DNA from: CAYQLY01 sp964418605
Lineage (GTDB): Bacteria; Bacteroidota; Bacteroidia; Cytophagales; Cyclobacteriaceae
Assembly (NCBI GenBank): GCA_964418605.1
Contig: CAYQLY010000008.1
Location: 54,784-118,783, forward strand
Direction of reading: 5' to 3'
DNA: 64,000 bases
The notes under the pieces were generated by a model. It saw nothing but the letters and a program-made list of their open reading frames with translations, was not told where the DNA came from and did not search any database. Both the position numbers and the translations under genes were made by a program. This document shows positions 55,266 through 63,591 of the stretch, one piece after another. Within the stretch, counting starts at the first letter, position 1; every line of letters starts with the position of its first letter.

Positions 55266-55289
55266 AATATTTTTTATTTATAATAGGTG

Positions 55290-55320
55290 TTTGTTTTTTA
55301 TAGATTAATTTTTAATTTTA
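55290..55320 (+). promoter_or_regulatory. possible promoter of the bufferin-like locus
   Basis: TTTG (55290-55293), then 19 nt, then TAATTTTA (55313-55320). This fits the Bacteroidota spacing, but the last base of the -7 box is A instead of G. The precursor ATG is 30 nt downstream. Confidence 0.35.
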
Positions 55321-55349
55321 CATGGTAAAAAAATAAAAATTTACACAAC

Positions 55350-55727
55350 ATGGAAAAGAAAAGAAAATTGACAACTTCAAAAACTATTTTAACAAGTTCT
55401 GTAATAGCAGGAACATTATTTGGAATTTCTTCTTTAAAAACGAGTGCTTCAACTTTATTTGATTATTCCTCTTTAGGAACAGGTTCAGAAATACGTATGG
55501 ATTTGCTAGAAGATGATTATTCTGCAAATGCATATGAAATGAAATGTGGTTCTTCAACAGATTCTACTAAAACAAAAGATCACAAATGTGGAAAAGATGG
55601 TAAATGTGGAGAAGGCAAATGTGGCGATAAGCATAAAGATGGAAAGTGTGGAGATAAACACAAAGACGGTAAATGTGGAGAAGGGAAGTGTGGTGAAAAG
55701 AAAAAAGAAGAAAAAAAATCAAAATAA
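55350..55727 (+). CDS. bufA: bufferin/HvfA-like RiPP precursor peptide
   Basis: This 125-residue peptide is the probable substrate of the MNIO enzyme encoded next. Residues 1-33 form a basic N-region and a hydrophobic helix (TILTSSVIAGTLFGISSLKT), a signal-peptide-like leader. A linker (34-65) follows. The core (66-115) has seven cysteines, at 66, 80, 86, 91, 100, 109 and 114, every one in a KCG motif; two are exact EGKCG (88-92, 111-115). EGKCG is the motif in which MNIO enzymes of the bufferin/Hvf systems modify Cys into thiooxazole or oxazolone-type groups. The tail is Lys/Glu-rich. It is followed by a terminator-like hairpin and then the enzymes. The homology is by pattern, as precursors vary greatly. 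Confidence 0.82.
   Translation: MEKKRKLTTSKTILTSSVIAGTLFGISSLKTSASTLFDYSSLGTGSEIRMDLLEDDYSANAYEMKCGSSTDSTKTKDHKCGKDGKCGEGKCGDKHKDGKCGDKHKDGKCGEGKCGEKKKEEKKSK
55623..55676 (+). repeat. two 27-bp in-frame repeats in the precursor core
   Basis: Units 55623-55649 and 55650-55676 both encode Gly-Asp-Lys-His-Lys-Asp-Gly-Lys-Cys. Six of the nine codons differ between them, all synonymously, so the repeat is kept at protein level and is not a recent duplication or an assembly artefact. Confidence 0.9.
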
Positions 55728-55742
55728 GACATTAATTTTTTT

Positions 55743-55784
55743 AAAGGGGTAACTATTAAAAATATAAAAGTTTCCCCTTTTTTT
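55743..55784 (+). terminator. terminator or attenuator between precursor and enzymes
   Basis: AAAGGGG(T)AAC / GTT(T)CCCCTTT forms a stem with one mismatch and a loop of about 16 nt, followed by a run of seven T. It lies between bufA and bufB, where partial read-through would give far more precursor than enzyme mRNA. Confidence 0.7.
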
Positions 55785-55811
55785 ATATTCTTAATCTAAA
55801 AAGATACTGAT

Positions 55812-56663
55812 GTGAATAAATATTCTATAAAAGGAAAAGTTGGCATTGGCTTTCGAAAAGATTTTGCAGAAGATTTTCTTAATACATCGATTGTTAATCC
55901 GGCATTTATCGAATTTGCACCTGAAAATTGGATTGGGTTAGGAGGATATTGGAAAAAAATATTACATCAAGCTAAAGAAAAGTATTCTATTACATCTCAT
56001 GGGCTTTCACTATCTATTGGCAGTCCTGAACCATTAGATTGGAATTTTATTAAAGAAATAAAAAAATTTTTAGATGAGTATACTATTTCAATATACTCTG
56101 AGCATTTGAGCTATTCTAAATGTGATAATGCACATCTTTATGATTTATTACCTATTCCATTTCGTGAGGATGCTGTTAAACATGTTGCACAACGATTAAG
56201 GCAAGTACAAGATTTTTTAGAACGTAAAATTGCTATTGAAAATGTTTCTTACTATACGCCGGTAGGAGCCCAAATGGATGAAGCAACATTTATCTCATCT
56301 ATTATAGAAGAGGCTGACTGTAATCTACTTTTAGATGTGAATAATGTCTATGTAAATTCGTTTAATCATAAGTATGATCCTAAACAATTTATATTGAGCC
56401 TTCCTTTGCAACGCGTCAGTTATATTCACATGGCTGGACATGAGAAAGTATCTCCGGAATTGATCATTGATACACATGGGGGGCCTATTATTGATCCTGT
56501 GTATGATTTATTCGATTGGACACTTCAACATATTATGCCTGTTCCGGTATTACTTGAACGTGATTTTAATATTCCATCGTTAAATGAGCTACAACAAGAG
56601 GTTGACCAATTACAGAAAATTTGTACAAAGAGATGGGAAAACGAATATGTTGTTGCATCCTGA
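55812..56663 (+). CDS. bufB: MNIO (DUF692) RiPP-modifying enzyme
   Basis: This 283-residue protein belongs to DUF692, the multinuclear non-heme iron oxidases (MNIO) with a TIM-barrel fold. It likely uses an iron cluster and O2 to oxidise cysteines of the precursor encoded just before it. Expected metal ligands are present: GIGFR near the start, YSEHLSYS, IENVSYYTP, LLDVNNVYVN, and YIHMAGHE with THGGP. The start codon is GTG, since no in-frame ATG precedes the conserved GKVGIGFR. Its end overlaps bufC by 17 bp. In other systems (bufferin, HvfB, MbnB) the partner is required, which fits the tight coupling. Confidence 0.93.
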   Translation: MNKYSIKGKVGIGFRKDFAEDFLNTSIVNPAFIEFAPENWIGLGGYWKKILHQAKEKYSITSHGLSLSIGSPEPLDWNFIKEIKKFLDEYTISIYSEHLSYSKCDNAHLYDLLPIPFREDAVKHVAQRLRQVQDFLERKIAIENVSYYTPVGAQMDEATFISSIIEEADCNLLLDVNNVYVNSFNHKYDPKQFILSLPLQRVSYIHMAGHEKVSPELIIDTHGGPIIDPVYDLFDWTLQHIMPVPVLLERDFNIPSLNELQQEVDQLQKICTKRWENEYVVAS

Positions 56664-57402
56664 TACATATAACCTTCAAAAAAAAGTAGCTGATTATTGC
56701 CGTACAGGTGTTATGGTAGTAGATATTGAGGGTATTAAAATTGAAACTATATCACACTACCGCCGCTTGGTATATAATATTATTGATGATATACTTCGTT
56801 CAGCTTTTCCTATTACATTTAACTATTTACCTGAAGAAGAGTGGAGCTACCTTGTTAATGATTTTTTTAGCAATCATTCATGTAAGAATCCACAGGTATG
56901 GAAATTGCCATTCGAGTTTGTAAAGTATGCGAATAATCATTTTCTTAATATAAAAGAGAAGTACTCATTTTTACTTGATCTACTTGAGTTTGAATGGTTA
57001 GAGATGGATGTTTTTAGTATGCCTGACCAACCTTCCCCAACCTACAAGCTAGATGGCAATTGGATGCAAGATACAATTATACTTAATCCGGAATTTAGGC
57101 TCGTATCATACAACTATCCAGTTCATATGTTGCCACCCTCTAAATTAAAACAAGAGGATGAAAAAAAATATTTTGTATTAGCCTATAGGCATCCATTTAC
57201 TAAACATGTAGAATTTTTTAACTTATCACCGCTTCATGTTTTTGTACTTGAAAAAATAGCTTTTCAGGGGCAACTACTTCGAAAAATTATAGAAGAAGCT
57301 TGTCTTGTTTTCTCTCTGAAGAATAAGATAGAGGTATCCAATCATATTATTGGTCTACTTAAAAATTTACAAACGAAGAAATTTGTTCTTGGATTTAAGT
57401 AG
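56647..57402 (+). CDS. bufC: DUF2063 partner protein of the MNIO enzyme
   Basis: This 251-residue protein has an N-terminal DUF2063 (putative DNA-binding/RiPP-recognition) domain: HYRRLVYNIIDDILRSAFPI, then WSYLVNDFFSNHSCKNPQVW. The C-terminal half (PVHMLPPSKLKQ, YFVLAYRHPFTKHVEFFNL) is winged-helix-like. In bufferin and Hvf systems the C protein binds the leader and brings the peptide to the MNIO enzyme. I start at ATG 56647; in-frame codons further upstream lie within bufB. It overlaps bufB by 17 bp. Confidence 0.9.
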   Translation: MLLHPDTYNLQKKVADYCRTGVMVVDIEGIKIETISHYRRLVYNIIDDILRSAFPITFNYLPEEEWSYLVNDFFSNHSCKNPQVWKLPFEFVKYANNHFLNIKEKYSFLLDLLEFEWLEMDVFSMPDQPSPTYKLDGNWMQDTIILNPEFRLVSYNYPVHMLPPSKLKQEDEKKYFVLAYRHPFTKHVEFFNLSPLHVFVLEKIAFQGQLLRKIIEEACLVFSLKNKIEVSNHIIGLLKNLQTKKFVLGFK

Positions 57403-57437
57403 ATTTTTTTACTTAAGTGCTCTTTAACTTTAAAATC

Positions 57438-57893
57438 ATGAAAAATAGATATATTAAATTAATACAGAACCTAAACCTATTTCGTGATATACCTCTTGTA
57501 GTTATCCGGCTACTCCTTGCATATGGATTTTATAGTCCTACTAAAATGAAGTGGAAAGATATAAATGGGATCGGGGAGTGGTTTAGTAGCTTAGGTATCC
57601 CTTTCCCTCAAGCTAATGCTTACCTTGCAGCTTCGACAGAAGCCGCAGGTGTGGTTTTATTAACATTAGGTCTTGCCACTCGTGTCATTTCTATACCACT
57701 TATTATAACAATGCTAGTGGCTATTTATACCGTTCATAAAGGCAATGGATTTGATGCAGGCAATAATGGTTTTGAAATTCCACTTTATTATAGTGCAATG
57801 CTTCTTATTCTTCTTATATATGGCCCTGGAAGAGCAAGTATAGACTATCTTCTTGATCTTAAGTACAGAAATGGACTAAAAAAGACTAGTTAA
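57438..57893 (+). CDS. DoxX-family membrane protein of the bufferin-like locus
   Basis: This is a 151-residue protein with four predicted membrane helices. The DoxX signature RLLLAYGFYSPTKMKWKD and GEWFSSLGIPFPQANAYLAA precedes TEAAGVVLLTLGLATRVISI. DoxX proteins accompany many MNIO clusters (HvfD/BufD), perhaps in electron transfer or export, but the role is unproven. I start at ATG 57438; a GTG at 57417 is also in frame. It follows bufC by 35 bp. Confidence 0.9.
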   Translation: MKNRYIKLIQNLNLFRDIPLVVIRLLLAYGFYSPTKMKWKDINGIGEWFSSLGIPFPQANAYLAASTEAAGVVLLTLGLATRVISIPLIITMLVAIYTVHKGNGFDAGNNGFEIPLYYSAMLLILLIYGPGRASIDYLLDLKYRNGLKKTS

Positions 57894-57921
57894 ATACATT
57901 TTAATATTCTGTTTTTTTTAC

Positions 57922-57929
57922 TAAATTTG
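57922..57929 (+). promoter_or_regulatory. -7 promoter box for the DUF177-rpmF-plsX operon
   Basis: TAAATTTG is a perfect TAnnTTTG match, 20 nt before the ATG at 57950. Confidence 0.6.
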
Positions 57930-57949
57930 CGGCTCATTATTTTTTGCTG

Positions 57950-58501
57950 ATGAGACAATGGGGGGAGTTAGATATTGATATAGTCTCCTTGGCGACAAGT
58001 AAGACATACCTATATCATTATGAATTAGGGGATACGTTTTTTGAAGTAGTAGAATTAAGTCCTGTAAAAAAAGGGAAAATAAATGTTCATGCTAATCTGT
58101 TGAAAACGGAGCGGTATATTACTATTAATTTACATCTGAATGCAGAGGTAGAATTATGTTGTGATCGTAGTTTGGATTTATTTTATTTTCCTATTCATGT
58201 AGATCATGAACTTATATATAAATTTACAGAGGAGGTAGATGATTTTTCAGATGATCTTTTACTGATTGGTAAAAATGAATCTCGGATAAACCTAGGTCAA
58301 CATATTTATGACTTGATTATTTTGGCAGTTCCTATGAAAAAACTACATCCTAGATTTAAAGAAGACAATACTGACGACTTAACGTGGGTTTATTCATCAG
58401 AAAAAAAAGAAGAACAACAAGAGAATGACTCTGATGAAAAAAAAGAAATAGATCCGCGTTGGCTCATTTTAAAGACTATTAAAAATAAAAATATAAAGTA
58501 A
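57950..58501 (+). CDS. DUF177 (YceD-like) protein
   Basis: This 183-residue protein is of the DUF177 family, found directly before rpmF in most bacteria and linked to rRNA processing and 50S assembly. The core shows LHLNAEVELCCDRSLDLFYF, where related proteins have paired Cys; here two cysteines are adjacent (LCC). NLGQHIYDLIILAVPMKKLHP is the other conserved block. The C-terminus is acidic and disordered. I start at ATG 57950; a TTG at 57944 is in frame. rpmF follows at 4 bp. Confidence 0.9.
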   Translation: MRQWGELDIDIVSLATSKTYLYHYELGDTFFEVVELSPVKKGKINVHANLLKTERYITINLHLNAEVELCCDRSLDLFYFPIHVDHELIYKFTEEVDDFSDDLLLIGKNESRINLGQHIYDLIILAVPMKKLHPRFKEDNTDDLTWVYSSEKKEEQQENDSDEKKEIDPRWLILKTIKNKNIK

Positions 58502-58505
58502 CACA

Positions 58506-58700
58506 ATGCCACATCCTAAGAGAAGACATTCGAAAACACGAAGAGACAAACGACGTACGCATTATAAAGCGTATGAAAAGAATGTATTTATTTGTGCAAC
58601 AACACAAGAACCTCATTTGATGCATCGAGCGTATGTAGTAGATGGAAATTTATACTACAAAGGCAAAATGATTATCGAGAATTATAACCGCGTTGCATAG
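58506..58700 (+). CDS. rpmF: 50S ribosomal protein bL32
   Basis: This 64-residue bL32 has the Bacteroidota-type start MPHPKRRHSKTRRDKRRTHY and the later RAYVVDGNLYYKGKMI. The single Cys shows a zinc-free variant. It is part of the conserved DUF177-rpmF-plsX-fabH block that ties ribosome and fatty-acid synthesis. Confidence 0.97.
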   Translation: MPHPKRRHSKTRRDKRRTHYKAYEKNVFICATTQEPHLMHRAYVVDGNLYYKGKMIIENYNRVA

Positions 58701-58722
58701 TTATATTTCCTGAAAGGAAAAA

Positions 58723-59658
58723 ATGAAAGTTGCCATAGATGCAATGGGGGGAGATTTTGCCCCTGATGTTGTTGTAGAAGGAGTTGCACTAGCTCTTCAA
58801 GAGGTGGATCAAACCACAGCTAGAATGGTCTTAATAGGAGATCCATCTATCCTTGCGGCTAAGCTTACCCAATATAATATTGATTATTCCTCTATTGATA
58901 TTATTCCATCCTATGAAGTGATCGATATGGGTGAACATCCTACCAAAGCCTTCACTCAAAAACCTAAATCCAGTATTGCTATAGGATTTCAGCTGTTAAA
59001 AAATAATGAGGTTGATGCATTCTGCAGTGCAGGTAATACAGGTGCGATGATGGTTGGAGCTATGTTCTCTATAAAAGCAATAGAAGGCATTATTCGACCA
59101 GCTATTGCTGGATTTGTACCTAAAGAAAATGGAGGATATGGTATCATTCTTGATGTAGGTGCTAATGCCGAATGTAAACCTGAAGTGCTACATCAATTTG
59201 CCCAGCTTGGCACAGTTTATGCGAAATATATTTACAACATTGAACATCCTAAGGTAGGTTTAATGAATTTAGGTGAAGAAGAACAAAAAGGAACACTTAT
59301 CACACAGGCGGCCTATCAATTATTAAAGAATGATACATCTATACATTTTATTGGTAATATTGAAGGTAGAGATCTCTTTAATGATAAAGCAGATGTTATT
59401 GTATGTGATGGATATACAGGGAATGTGATCTTAAAAATGGCTGAATCGATCTATGATATGTTAGTCAAACGGCAATTTATAGATCCTTTTTTTTCTAAGT
59501 TTAATTATGAAAAAATAGGAGGTAGCCCGATCTTAGGGGTAAACGGTAATGTTATTATTGGGCATGGTGCTTCAACGAGTGAGGCCATTAAACATATGAT
59601 CTTGCAAAGTGTAAAAATGGCACAATCAACTATTTATAAAAAAATCAAAATTTTGTAA
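58723..59658 (+). CDS. plsX: phosphate acyltransferase PlsX
   Basis: PlsX converts acyl-ACP to acyl-phosphate, starting phospholipid synthesis together with PlsY. The protein has 311 residues. The opening KVAIDAMGGDFAPDVVVEG and later SAGNTGAMMVGAMFSI are typical, as are VCDGYTGNVILKM and GHGASTSEAIKHMI. It lies between rpmF (22 bp) and fabH (39 bp) in the same operon. Confidence 0.97.
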   Translation: MKVAIDAMGGDFAPDVVVEGVALALQEVDQTTARMVLIGDPSILAAKLTQYNIDYSSIDIIPSYEVIDMGEHPTKAFTQKPKSSIAIGFQLLKNNEVDAFCSAGNTGAMMVGAMFSIKAIEGIIRPAIAGFVPKENGGYGIILDVGANAECKPEVLHQFAQLGTVYAKYIYNIEHPKVGLMNLGEEEQKGTLITQAAYQLLKNDTSIHFIGNIEGRDLFNDKADVIVCDGYTGNVILKMAESIYDMLVKRQFIDPFFSKFNYEKIGGSPILGVNGNVIIGHGASTSEAIKHMILQSVKMAQSTIYKKIKIL

Positions 59659-59697
59659 ACATAATTTTTATTTTTGTAATAACTTATATAAAATAAA

Positions 59698-60699
59698 ATG
59701 ACTCGATTAAGGGCTGCTATTACAGGGGTTGGGGGGTATGTACCGGATTATATTCTTACTAACCAGGAATTAGAAAAGATGGTAGATACAACAGATGAGT
59801 GGATTACTACACGAACAGGGGTTAAAGAACGTCGTATCCTGAAAGGAAAAGATATGGGAAGTTCTGTAATGGCTATCAAAGCAGTTGAAGAGCTTCTACG
59901 AAAAACAAATACTAATCCTCACGATATAGATTTGCTCATTTGTGCTACCGTTACACCTGATCTTATTTTTCCAGCTACAGCTAATATAATCACGCATGCG
60001 ATAGATGCTAAAAATGCATTTGGATATGATTTGGAAGCAGCATGTTCAAGTTTCTTGTTTGCATTAAGTACAGGAGCACAATTTATTGAAACAGGCAGAT
60101 ATAAAAAAATTATTATAGTTGGCGCAGATAAAATGTCAGCTATAATCAACTATGAAGATCGGGCTACATGTATTCTATTTGGTGATGGAGCTGGTGCAGT
60201 TTTACTAGAGCCAAGTACAGAAGATATTGGCGTGATTGATTTTGTTTTACGTTCCGATGGTTCAGGTGTTCCTTATCTTCATCAAAAGGCAGGGGGAAGT
60301 AAACGTCCTCCAACACATGAAACTATAGATGCTAAAGAACACTATGGTTATCAGGAAGGGGCAACAGTATTTAAATTTGCAGTTAAAAATATGGCTGACG
60401 TAGCAGAAGAAGTAATGAAAAGAAATAACTTGACTTCTACTGATGTGAAATGGTTAGTGCCTCATCAAGCTAATAAACGTATCATTGATGCTACTGCCGA
60501 ACGAATGGGGATAGGGAACGAAAAGGTTATGTTGAATATTTACAAGTATGGGAATACAACGAGTGCAACAATTCCTTTATGTCTGTGGGATTATGAATCT
60601 CAGTTAAGAAAAGGGGATGGGTTGATACTTGCTGCTTTTGGAGGGGGCTTTACTTGGGGTGCAACCTATTTAAAGTGGGCATATGATCCTAACAAATAA
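59698..60699 (+). CDS. fabH: beta-ketoacyl-ACP synthase III
   Basis: FabH condenses acetyl-CoA with malonyl-ACP to start fatty-acid chains. The protein has 333 residues. The catalytic Cys116 is in LEAACSSFLFAL, the His in PHQANKR, and the Asn in YGNTTSAT, giving the full Cys-His-Asn triad. The Gly-rich C-terminal strand ILAAFGGGFTWG is intact. It sits upstream of accB with a 50-bp gap. Confidence 0.97.
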   Translation: MTRLRAAITGVGGYVPDYILTNQELEKMVDTTDEWITTRTGVKERRILKGKDMGSSVMAIKAVEELLRKTNTNPHDIDLLICATVTPDLIFPATANIITHAIDAKNAFGYDLEAACSSFLFALSTGAQFIETGRYKKIIIVGADKMSAIINYEDRATCILFGDGAGAVLLEPSTEDIGVIDFVLRSDGSGVPYLHQKAGGSKRPPTHETIDAKEHYGYQEGATVFKFAVKNMADVAEEVMKRNNLTSTDVKWLVPHQANKRIIDATAERMGIGNEKVMLNIYKYGNTTSATIPLCLWDYESQLRKGDGLILAAFGGGFTWGATYLKWAYDPNK

Positions 60700-60749
60700 A
60701 GTTGTAGATTTGCTGATTAGTTTTTTATATTCATAAAACAGATTTTAGA

Positions 60750-61271
60750 ATGAAGTTAAAAGATATGAAATTAAAAGAAATACAAGACTTGATTGATTTT
60801 ATTTCCCAATCAGGTTTAGAGGAGGTTAGTATTGAAGCAGATAGCTTTAAGCTAAGTATTAAAAAACATGGATCTGTTAATGGTGTTGTTCACACACAGG
60901 TTCTTTCCTCACAACCTCTTCAAACATTGTCTTCTCAACAACAAATTCAAACAACTTCTTCTTCTCAACAAGAAAATACACAGAAGCAAATAGCTTCTTC
61001 TAGCTCTTCTAAGTCTGGTGGAGAAGAGAACTATATTACCATTAAATCTCCGATGATTGGTACGTTTTATAGATCATCTAGCCCAGAAACACCGCCTTTT
61101 GTTAATGTTGGAGATACAATTGAAAAAGGCAAAGCCATTTGTATTATTGAAGCAATGAAGCTATTTAATGAAATTGAATCAGAGTTCTCTGGTCGAGTTG
61201 TAAAAATACTTGTTGACAATGCCTCACCGGTTGAGTATGATCAACCATTATTCTTAATTGAGGCAATATAA
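60750..61271 (+). CDS. accB: biotin carboxyl carrier protein of acetyl-CoA carboxylase
   Basis: AccB carries the biotin that shuttles CO2 between AccC and the carboxyltransferase. The protein has 173 residues. The N-terminal helix is conserved (IQDLIDFISQSGLEEVSIE). The C-terminal biotinyl domain (95-173) holds EAMKL with biotinylated Lys137. The linker (about 48-92) is a Gln/Ser-rich run, whereas it is usually Ala/Pro-rich. accC follows at 26 bp. Confidence 0.97.
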   Translation: MKLKDMKLKEIQDLIDFISQSGLEEVSIEADSFKLSIKKHGSVNGVVHTQVLSSQPLQTLSSQQQIQTTSSSQQENTQKQIASSSSSKSGGEENYITIKSPMIGTFYRSSSPETPPFVNVGDTIEKGKAICIIEAMKLFNEIESEFSGRVVKILVDNASPVEYDQPLFLIEAI

Positions 61272-61297
61272 AAAATCACATATTAGCTTTTCTTTAA

Positions 61298-62656
61298 ATG
61301 AGTGAACGACAACTTTTTAAAAAAATATTAATTGCTAACAGGGGAGAAATAGCTCTTCGCATCATACGCACATGCCGTGAGATGGGAATTAAAACAGTAG
61401 CTATTTATTCTACCGCTGATCGAGAAAGTTTACATGTTCGATTTGCAGATGAGGCTGTATGTATAGGTCCAGCACCAAGTAAAGAGTCGTATCTTAATAT
61501 TCCCAAAATTATTTCTGCTGCTGAAATTACCAATGCGGACGCCATTCATCCGGGATATGGATTTTTATCTGAGAATGCTGAATTTTCAAGGGTTTGTCAA
61601 GAATATAAAATCAAGTTAATTGGTCCTACTCCTGAAATGATTAATGCTATGGGGGATAAGTCTTCAGCTAAAGATACGATGAAGAAAGCAGGAGTGCCTA
61701 CTATTCCAGGTTCAGATGGTCTGTTAGACTCTATTGAAGAGGGATTAAAAATAGCTAAAGAAATAGGTTATCCTGTTATCATTAAAGCTACAGCAGGAGG
61801 AGGGGGAAGAGGAATGCGGGTTATTACAAATGAAAACGATTTTGAAAAATTGTGGAACGATGCACGTACAGAAGCTGAAGCTGCTTTTGGAAATGGAGGA
61901 TTATATCTTGAAAAATTTGTTGAAGAACCTAGGCATATTGAAATACAAGTAGTAGGTGATCAGTACGGTAAGGTATGTCACTTATCAGAAAGAGATTGTT
62001 CTATTCAGCGGCGGCATCAAAAATTGGTAGAAGAAACCCCATCGCCTATTATGACCCCTGAGTTAAGAGAAAAAATGGGTCAGGCGGCTATTGCTGGTGC
62101 TAGAGCAATTAACTATGAAGGTGCCGGAACGATTGAATTTTTAGTTGATAAGCATGGAAAGTTTTACTTCATGGAGATGAATACACGTATTCAAGTAGAG
62201 CATCCTATTACAGAAGAAGTGACAGATTATGACTTGATTAAAGAGCAAATTAAAGTAGCAGCGGGTATTCCTATTTCAGGTAAAAACTATACGCCTAACT
62301 TATATGCGATGGAATGTCGTATTAATGCGGAAGATCCTAAAAATGGATTTAGACCTTCACCTGGAAAAATTACTAATTTGCATATTCCAGGTGGACATGG
62401 TATTCGTGTAGATACACACATTTATGCAGGGTATACTATTCCTCCAAATTATGACTCTATGATTGCTAAACTCATTGTGAGTGCACAATCTCGGGAAGAG
62501 GTGATTGTGCGTATGAAAAGAGCTTTGCAGGAATTTGTAATTGAAGGCATACAGACAACAATCCCTTTCCATATTAAACTGATGGATGATAAACAGTTTC
62601 AATCTGGAAAGTTTACTACTAAGTTTTTAGAAAGTTTCGATTTTTCTACATTGTAA
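61298..62656 (+). CDS. accC: biotin carboxylase of acetyl-CoA carboxylase
   Basis: AccC carboxylates biotin on AccB with ATP and bicarbonate. The protein has 452 residues, ATP-grasp fold. KILIANRGEIALRIIRTC opens it. ATAGGGGRGMR is the ATP-binding loop, ERDCSIQRRHQKLVEE and EMNTRIQVEHPITEE are the active-site regions, and NAEDPKNGFRPSPGKI is near the end. It closes the operon and is followed by a perfect hairpin terminator. Confidence 0.97.
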   Translation: MSERQLFKKILIANRGEIALRIIRTCREMGIKTVAIYSTADRESLHVRFADEAVCIGPAPSKESYLNIPKIISAAEITNADAIHPGYGFLSENAEFSRVCQEYKIKLIGPTPEMINAMGDKSSAKDTMKKAGVPTIPGSDGLLDSIEEGLKIAKEIGYPVIIKATAGGGGRGMRVITNENDFEKLWNDARTEAEAAFGNGGLYLEKFVEEPRHIEIQVVGDQYGKVCHLSERDCSIQRRHQKLVEETPSPIMTPELREKMGQAAIAGARAINYEGAGTIEFLVDKHGKFYFMEMNTRIQVEHPITEEVTDYDLIKEQIKVAAGIPISGKNYTPNLYAMECRINAEDPKNGFRPSPGKITNLHIPGGHGIRVDTHIYAGYTIPPNYDSMIAKLIVSAQSREEVIVRMKRALQEFVIEGIQTTIPFHIKLMDDKQFQSGKFTTKFLESFDFSTL

Positions 62657-62658
62657 AG

Positions 62659-62687
62659 AAAAGGAGAGATGAAATCTCTCCTTTTTT
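62659..62687. terminator. terminator after accC
   Basis: AAAAGGAGAGAT / ATCTCTCCTTTT is a perfect 12-bp stem with loop GAA, followed by T residues. It starts 3 bp past the accC stop and lies between two convergent genes. Confidence 0.9.
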
Positions 62688-62693
62688 ATAATC

Positions 62694-63353
62694 CTATCTC
62701 AATAATTTAAAAGCATGCATCCAGCCTTTGTTACTCAAGCCCGGAATGCACCATAACATACATAATGGTTCTATAGCTCGAGCTGCTTCTACAAAGCCCA
62801 TGTCTTCTGTTTCCCAGCCAAAAATAGTTAAGATTTCTTTTACTGTTTTTTTAGCATCTGCATCATTACCACAAATAAACATCGTAGGAGTTCCGCCAGC
62901 TAGTTTGGGTTTATACATCAGTGCATTGCCTACACAACTAAATGCTTTGACTACCTTTGCTTGAGGTATGCATTTTTGGATTTGCTCCATTAAAGATTCA
63001 GTATAGGTTGTAAAAAATTTGAGTACTCCATTTACTGGAGCTTCATTAGCAATAGGGTTGGTGGCATCAATGATTATTTTATTTTTGAAGTTATCTATAC
63101 CAGCTAATTTTAAAACATCTAACACCGCGTCACCCTTAGTGGCTAATACCAGTATATCTCCAAATTGAGCTGTTTGTTCAAAATTACCTATTTGTGCTTT
63201 AGGATTTTCAGTTTTCCATTTTATTACTTCTGCTTTATTATTATTTCTTGTGCCAAGTATAACAGAATGGCCTTCTGCTATAAATGCTTTTCCTAATACT
63301 TGGCCAACCATACCTGAGCCAAGAATACCAATTTTTAAACCTTTAGAGTACAT
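62694..63353 (-). CDS. F420/NADP reductase-like NAD(P)-binding protein
   Basis: This 219-residue protein has a Rossmann fold resembling NADPH-dependent F420 reductase. KIGILGSGMVGQVLGKAFIA is the dinucleotide loop. LGTRNNNKAEVIKWK is the NADP-preferring segment. IIIDATNPIANEAPVNG, VVKAFSCVGNALMYKPKLAGG and FVEAARAIEPLCMLWC complete the fold. Bacteroidota are not known to make F420, so its electron acceptor or donor is uncertain. It stands alone and converges on accC. Confidence 0.88.
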   Translation of the reverse strand: MYSKGLKIGILGSGMVGQVLGKAFIAEGHSVILGTRNNNKAEVIKWKTENPKAQIGNFEQTAQFGDILVLATKGDAVLDVLKLAGIDNFKNKIIIDATNPIANEAPVNGVLKFFTTYTESLMEQIQKCIPQAKVVKAFSCVGNALMYKPKLAGGTPTMFICGNDADAKKTVKEILTIFGWETEDMGFVEAARAIEPLCMLWCIPGLSNKGWMHAFKLLR

Positions 63354-63533
63354 ATATCTATCTTGTAATTTGTTTTTTTAAATATAAGTCAATTTTCGCG
63401 GTGTTTTATAATTTAGAGATGATTAATATGTTTTTTGAATAAATTATATCCTATAATAATGTTGGACTATTAAATAAAAATAGGGGGGGAAACAATATTT
63501 GTCTATTATTAATCTTAATCAAGCAATATAAAC

Positions 63534-63567
63534 AAAAAAAGATGGTTTAAAATAACCATCTTTTTTT
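63534..63567. terminator. terminator of the lanthipeptide-like gene
   Basis: GATGGTT / AACCATC stem extended by A7/T7 arms, with a 6-nt loop. It lies 25 bp past the stop codon of the minus-strand peptide gene. The remaining gene-free sequence (63354-63533) shows no ORF of note; a G7 tract at 63483-63489 is the only oddity. Confidence 0.85.
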
Positions 63568-63591
63568 GTTTTGTAGAATAGAATTAAAAAA

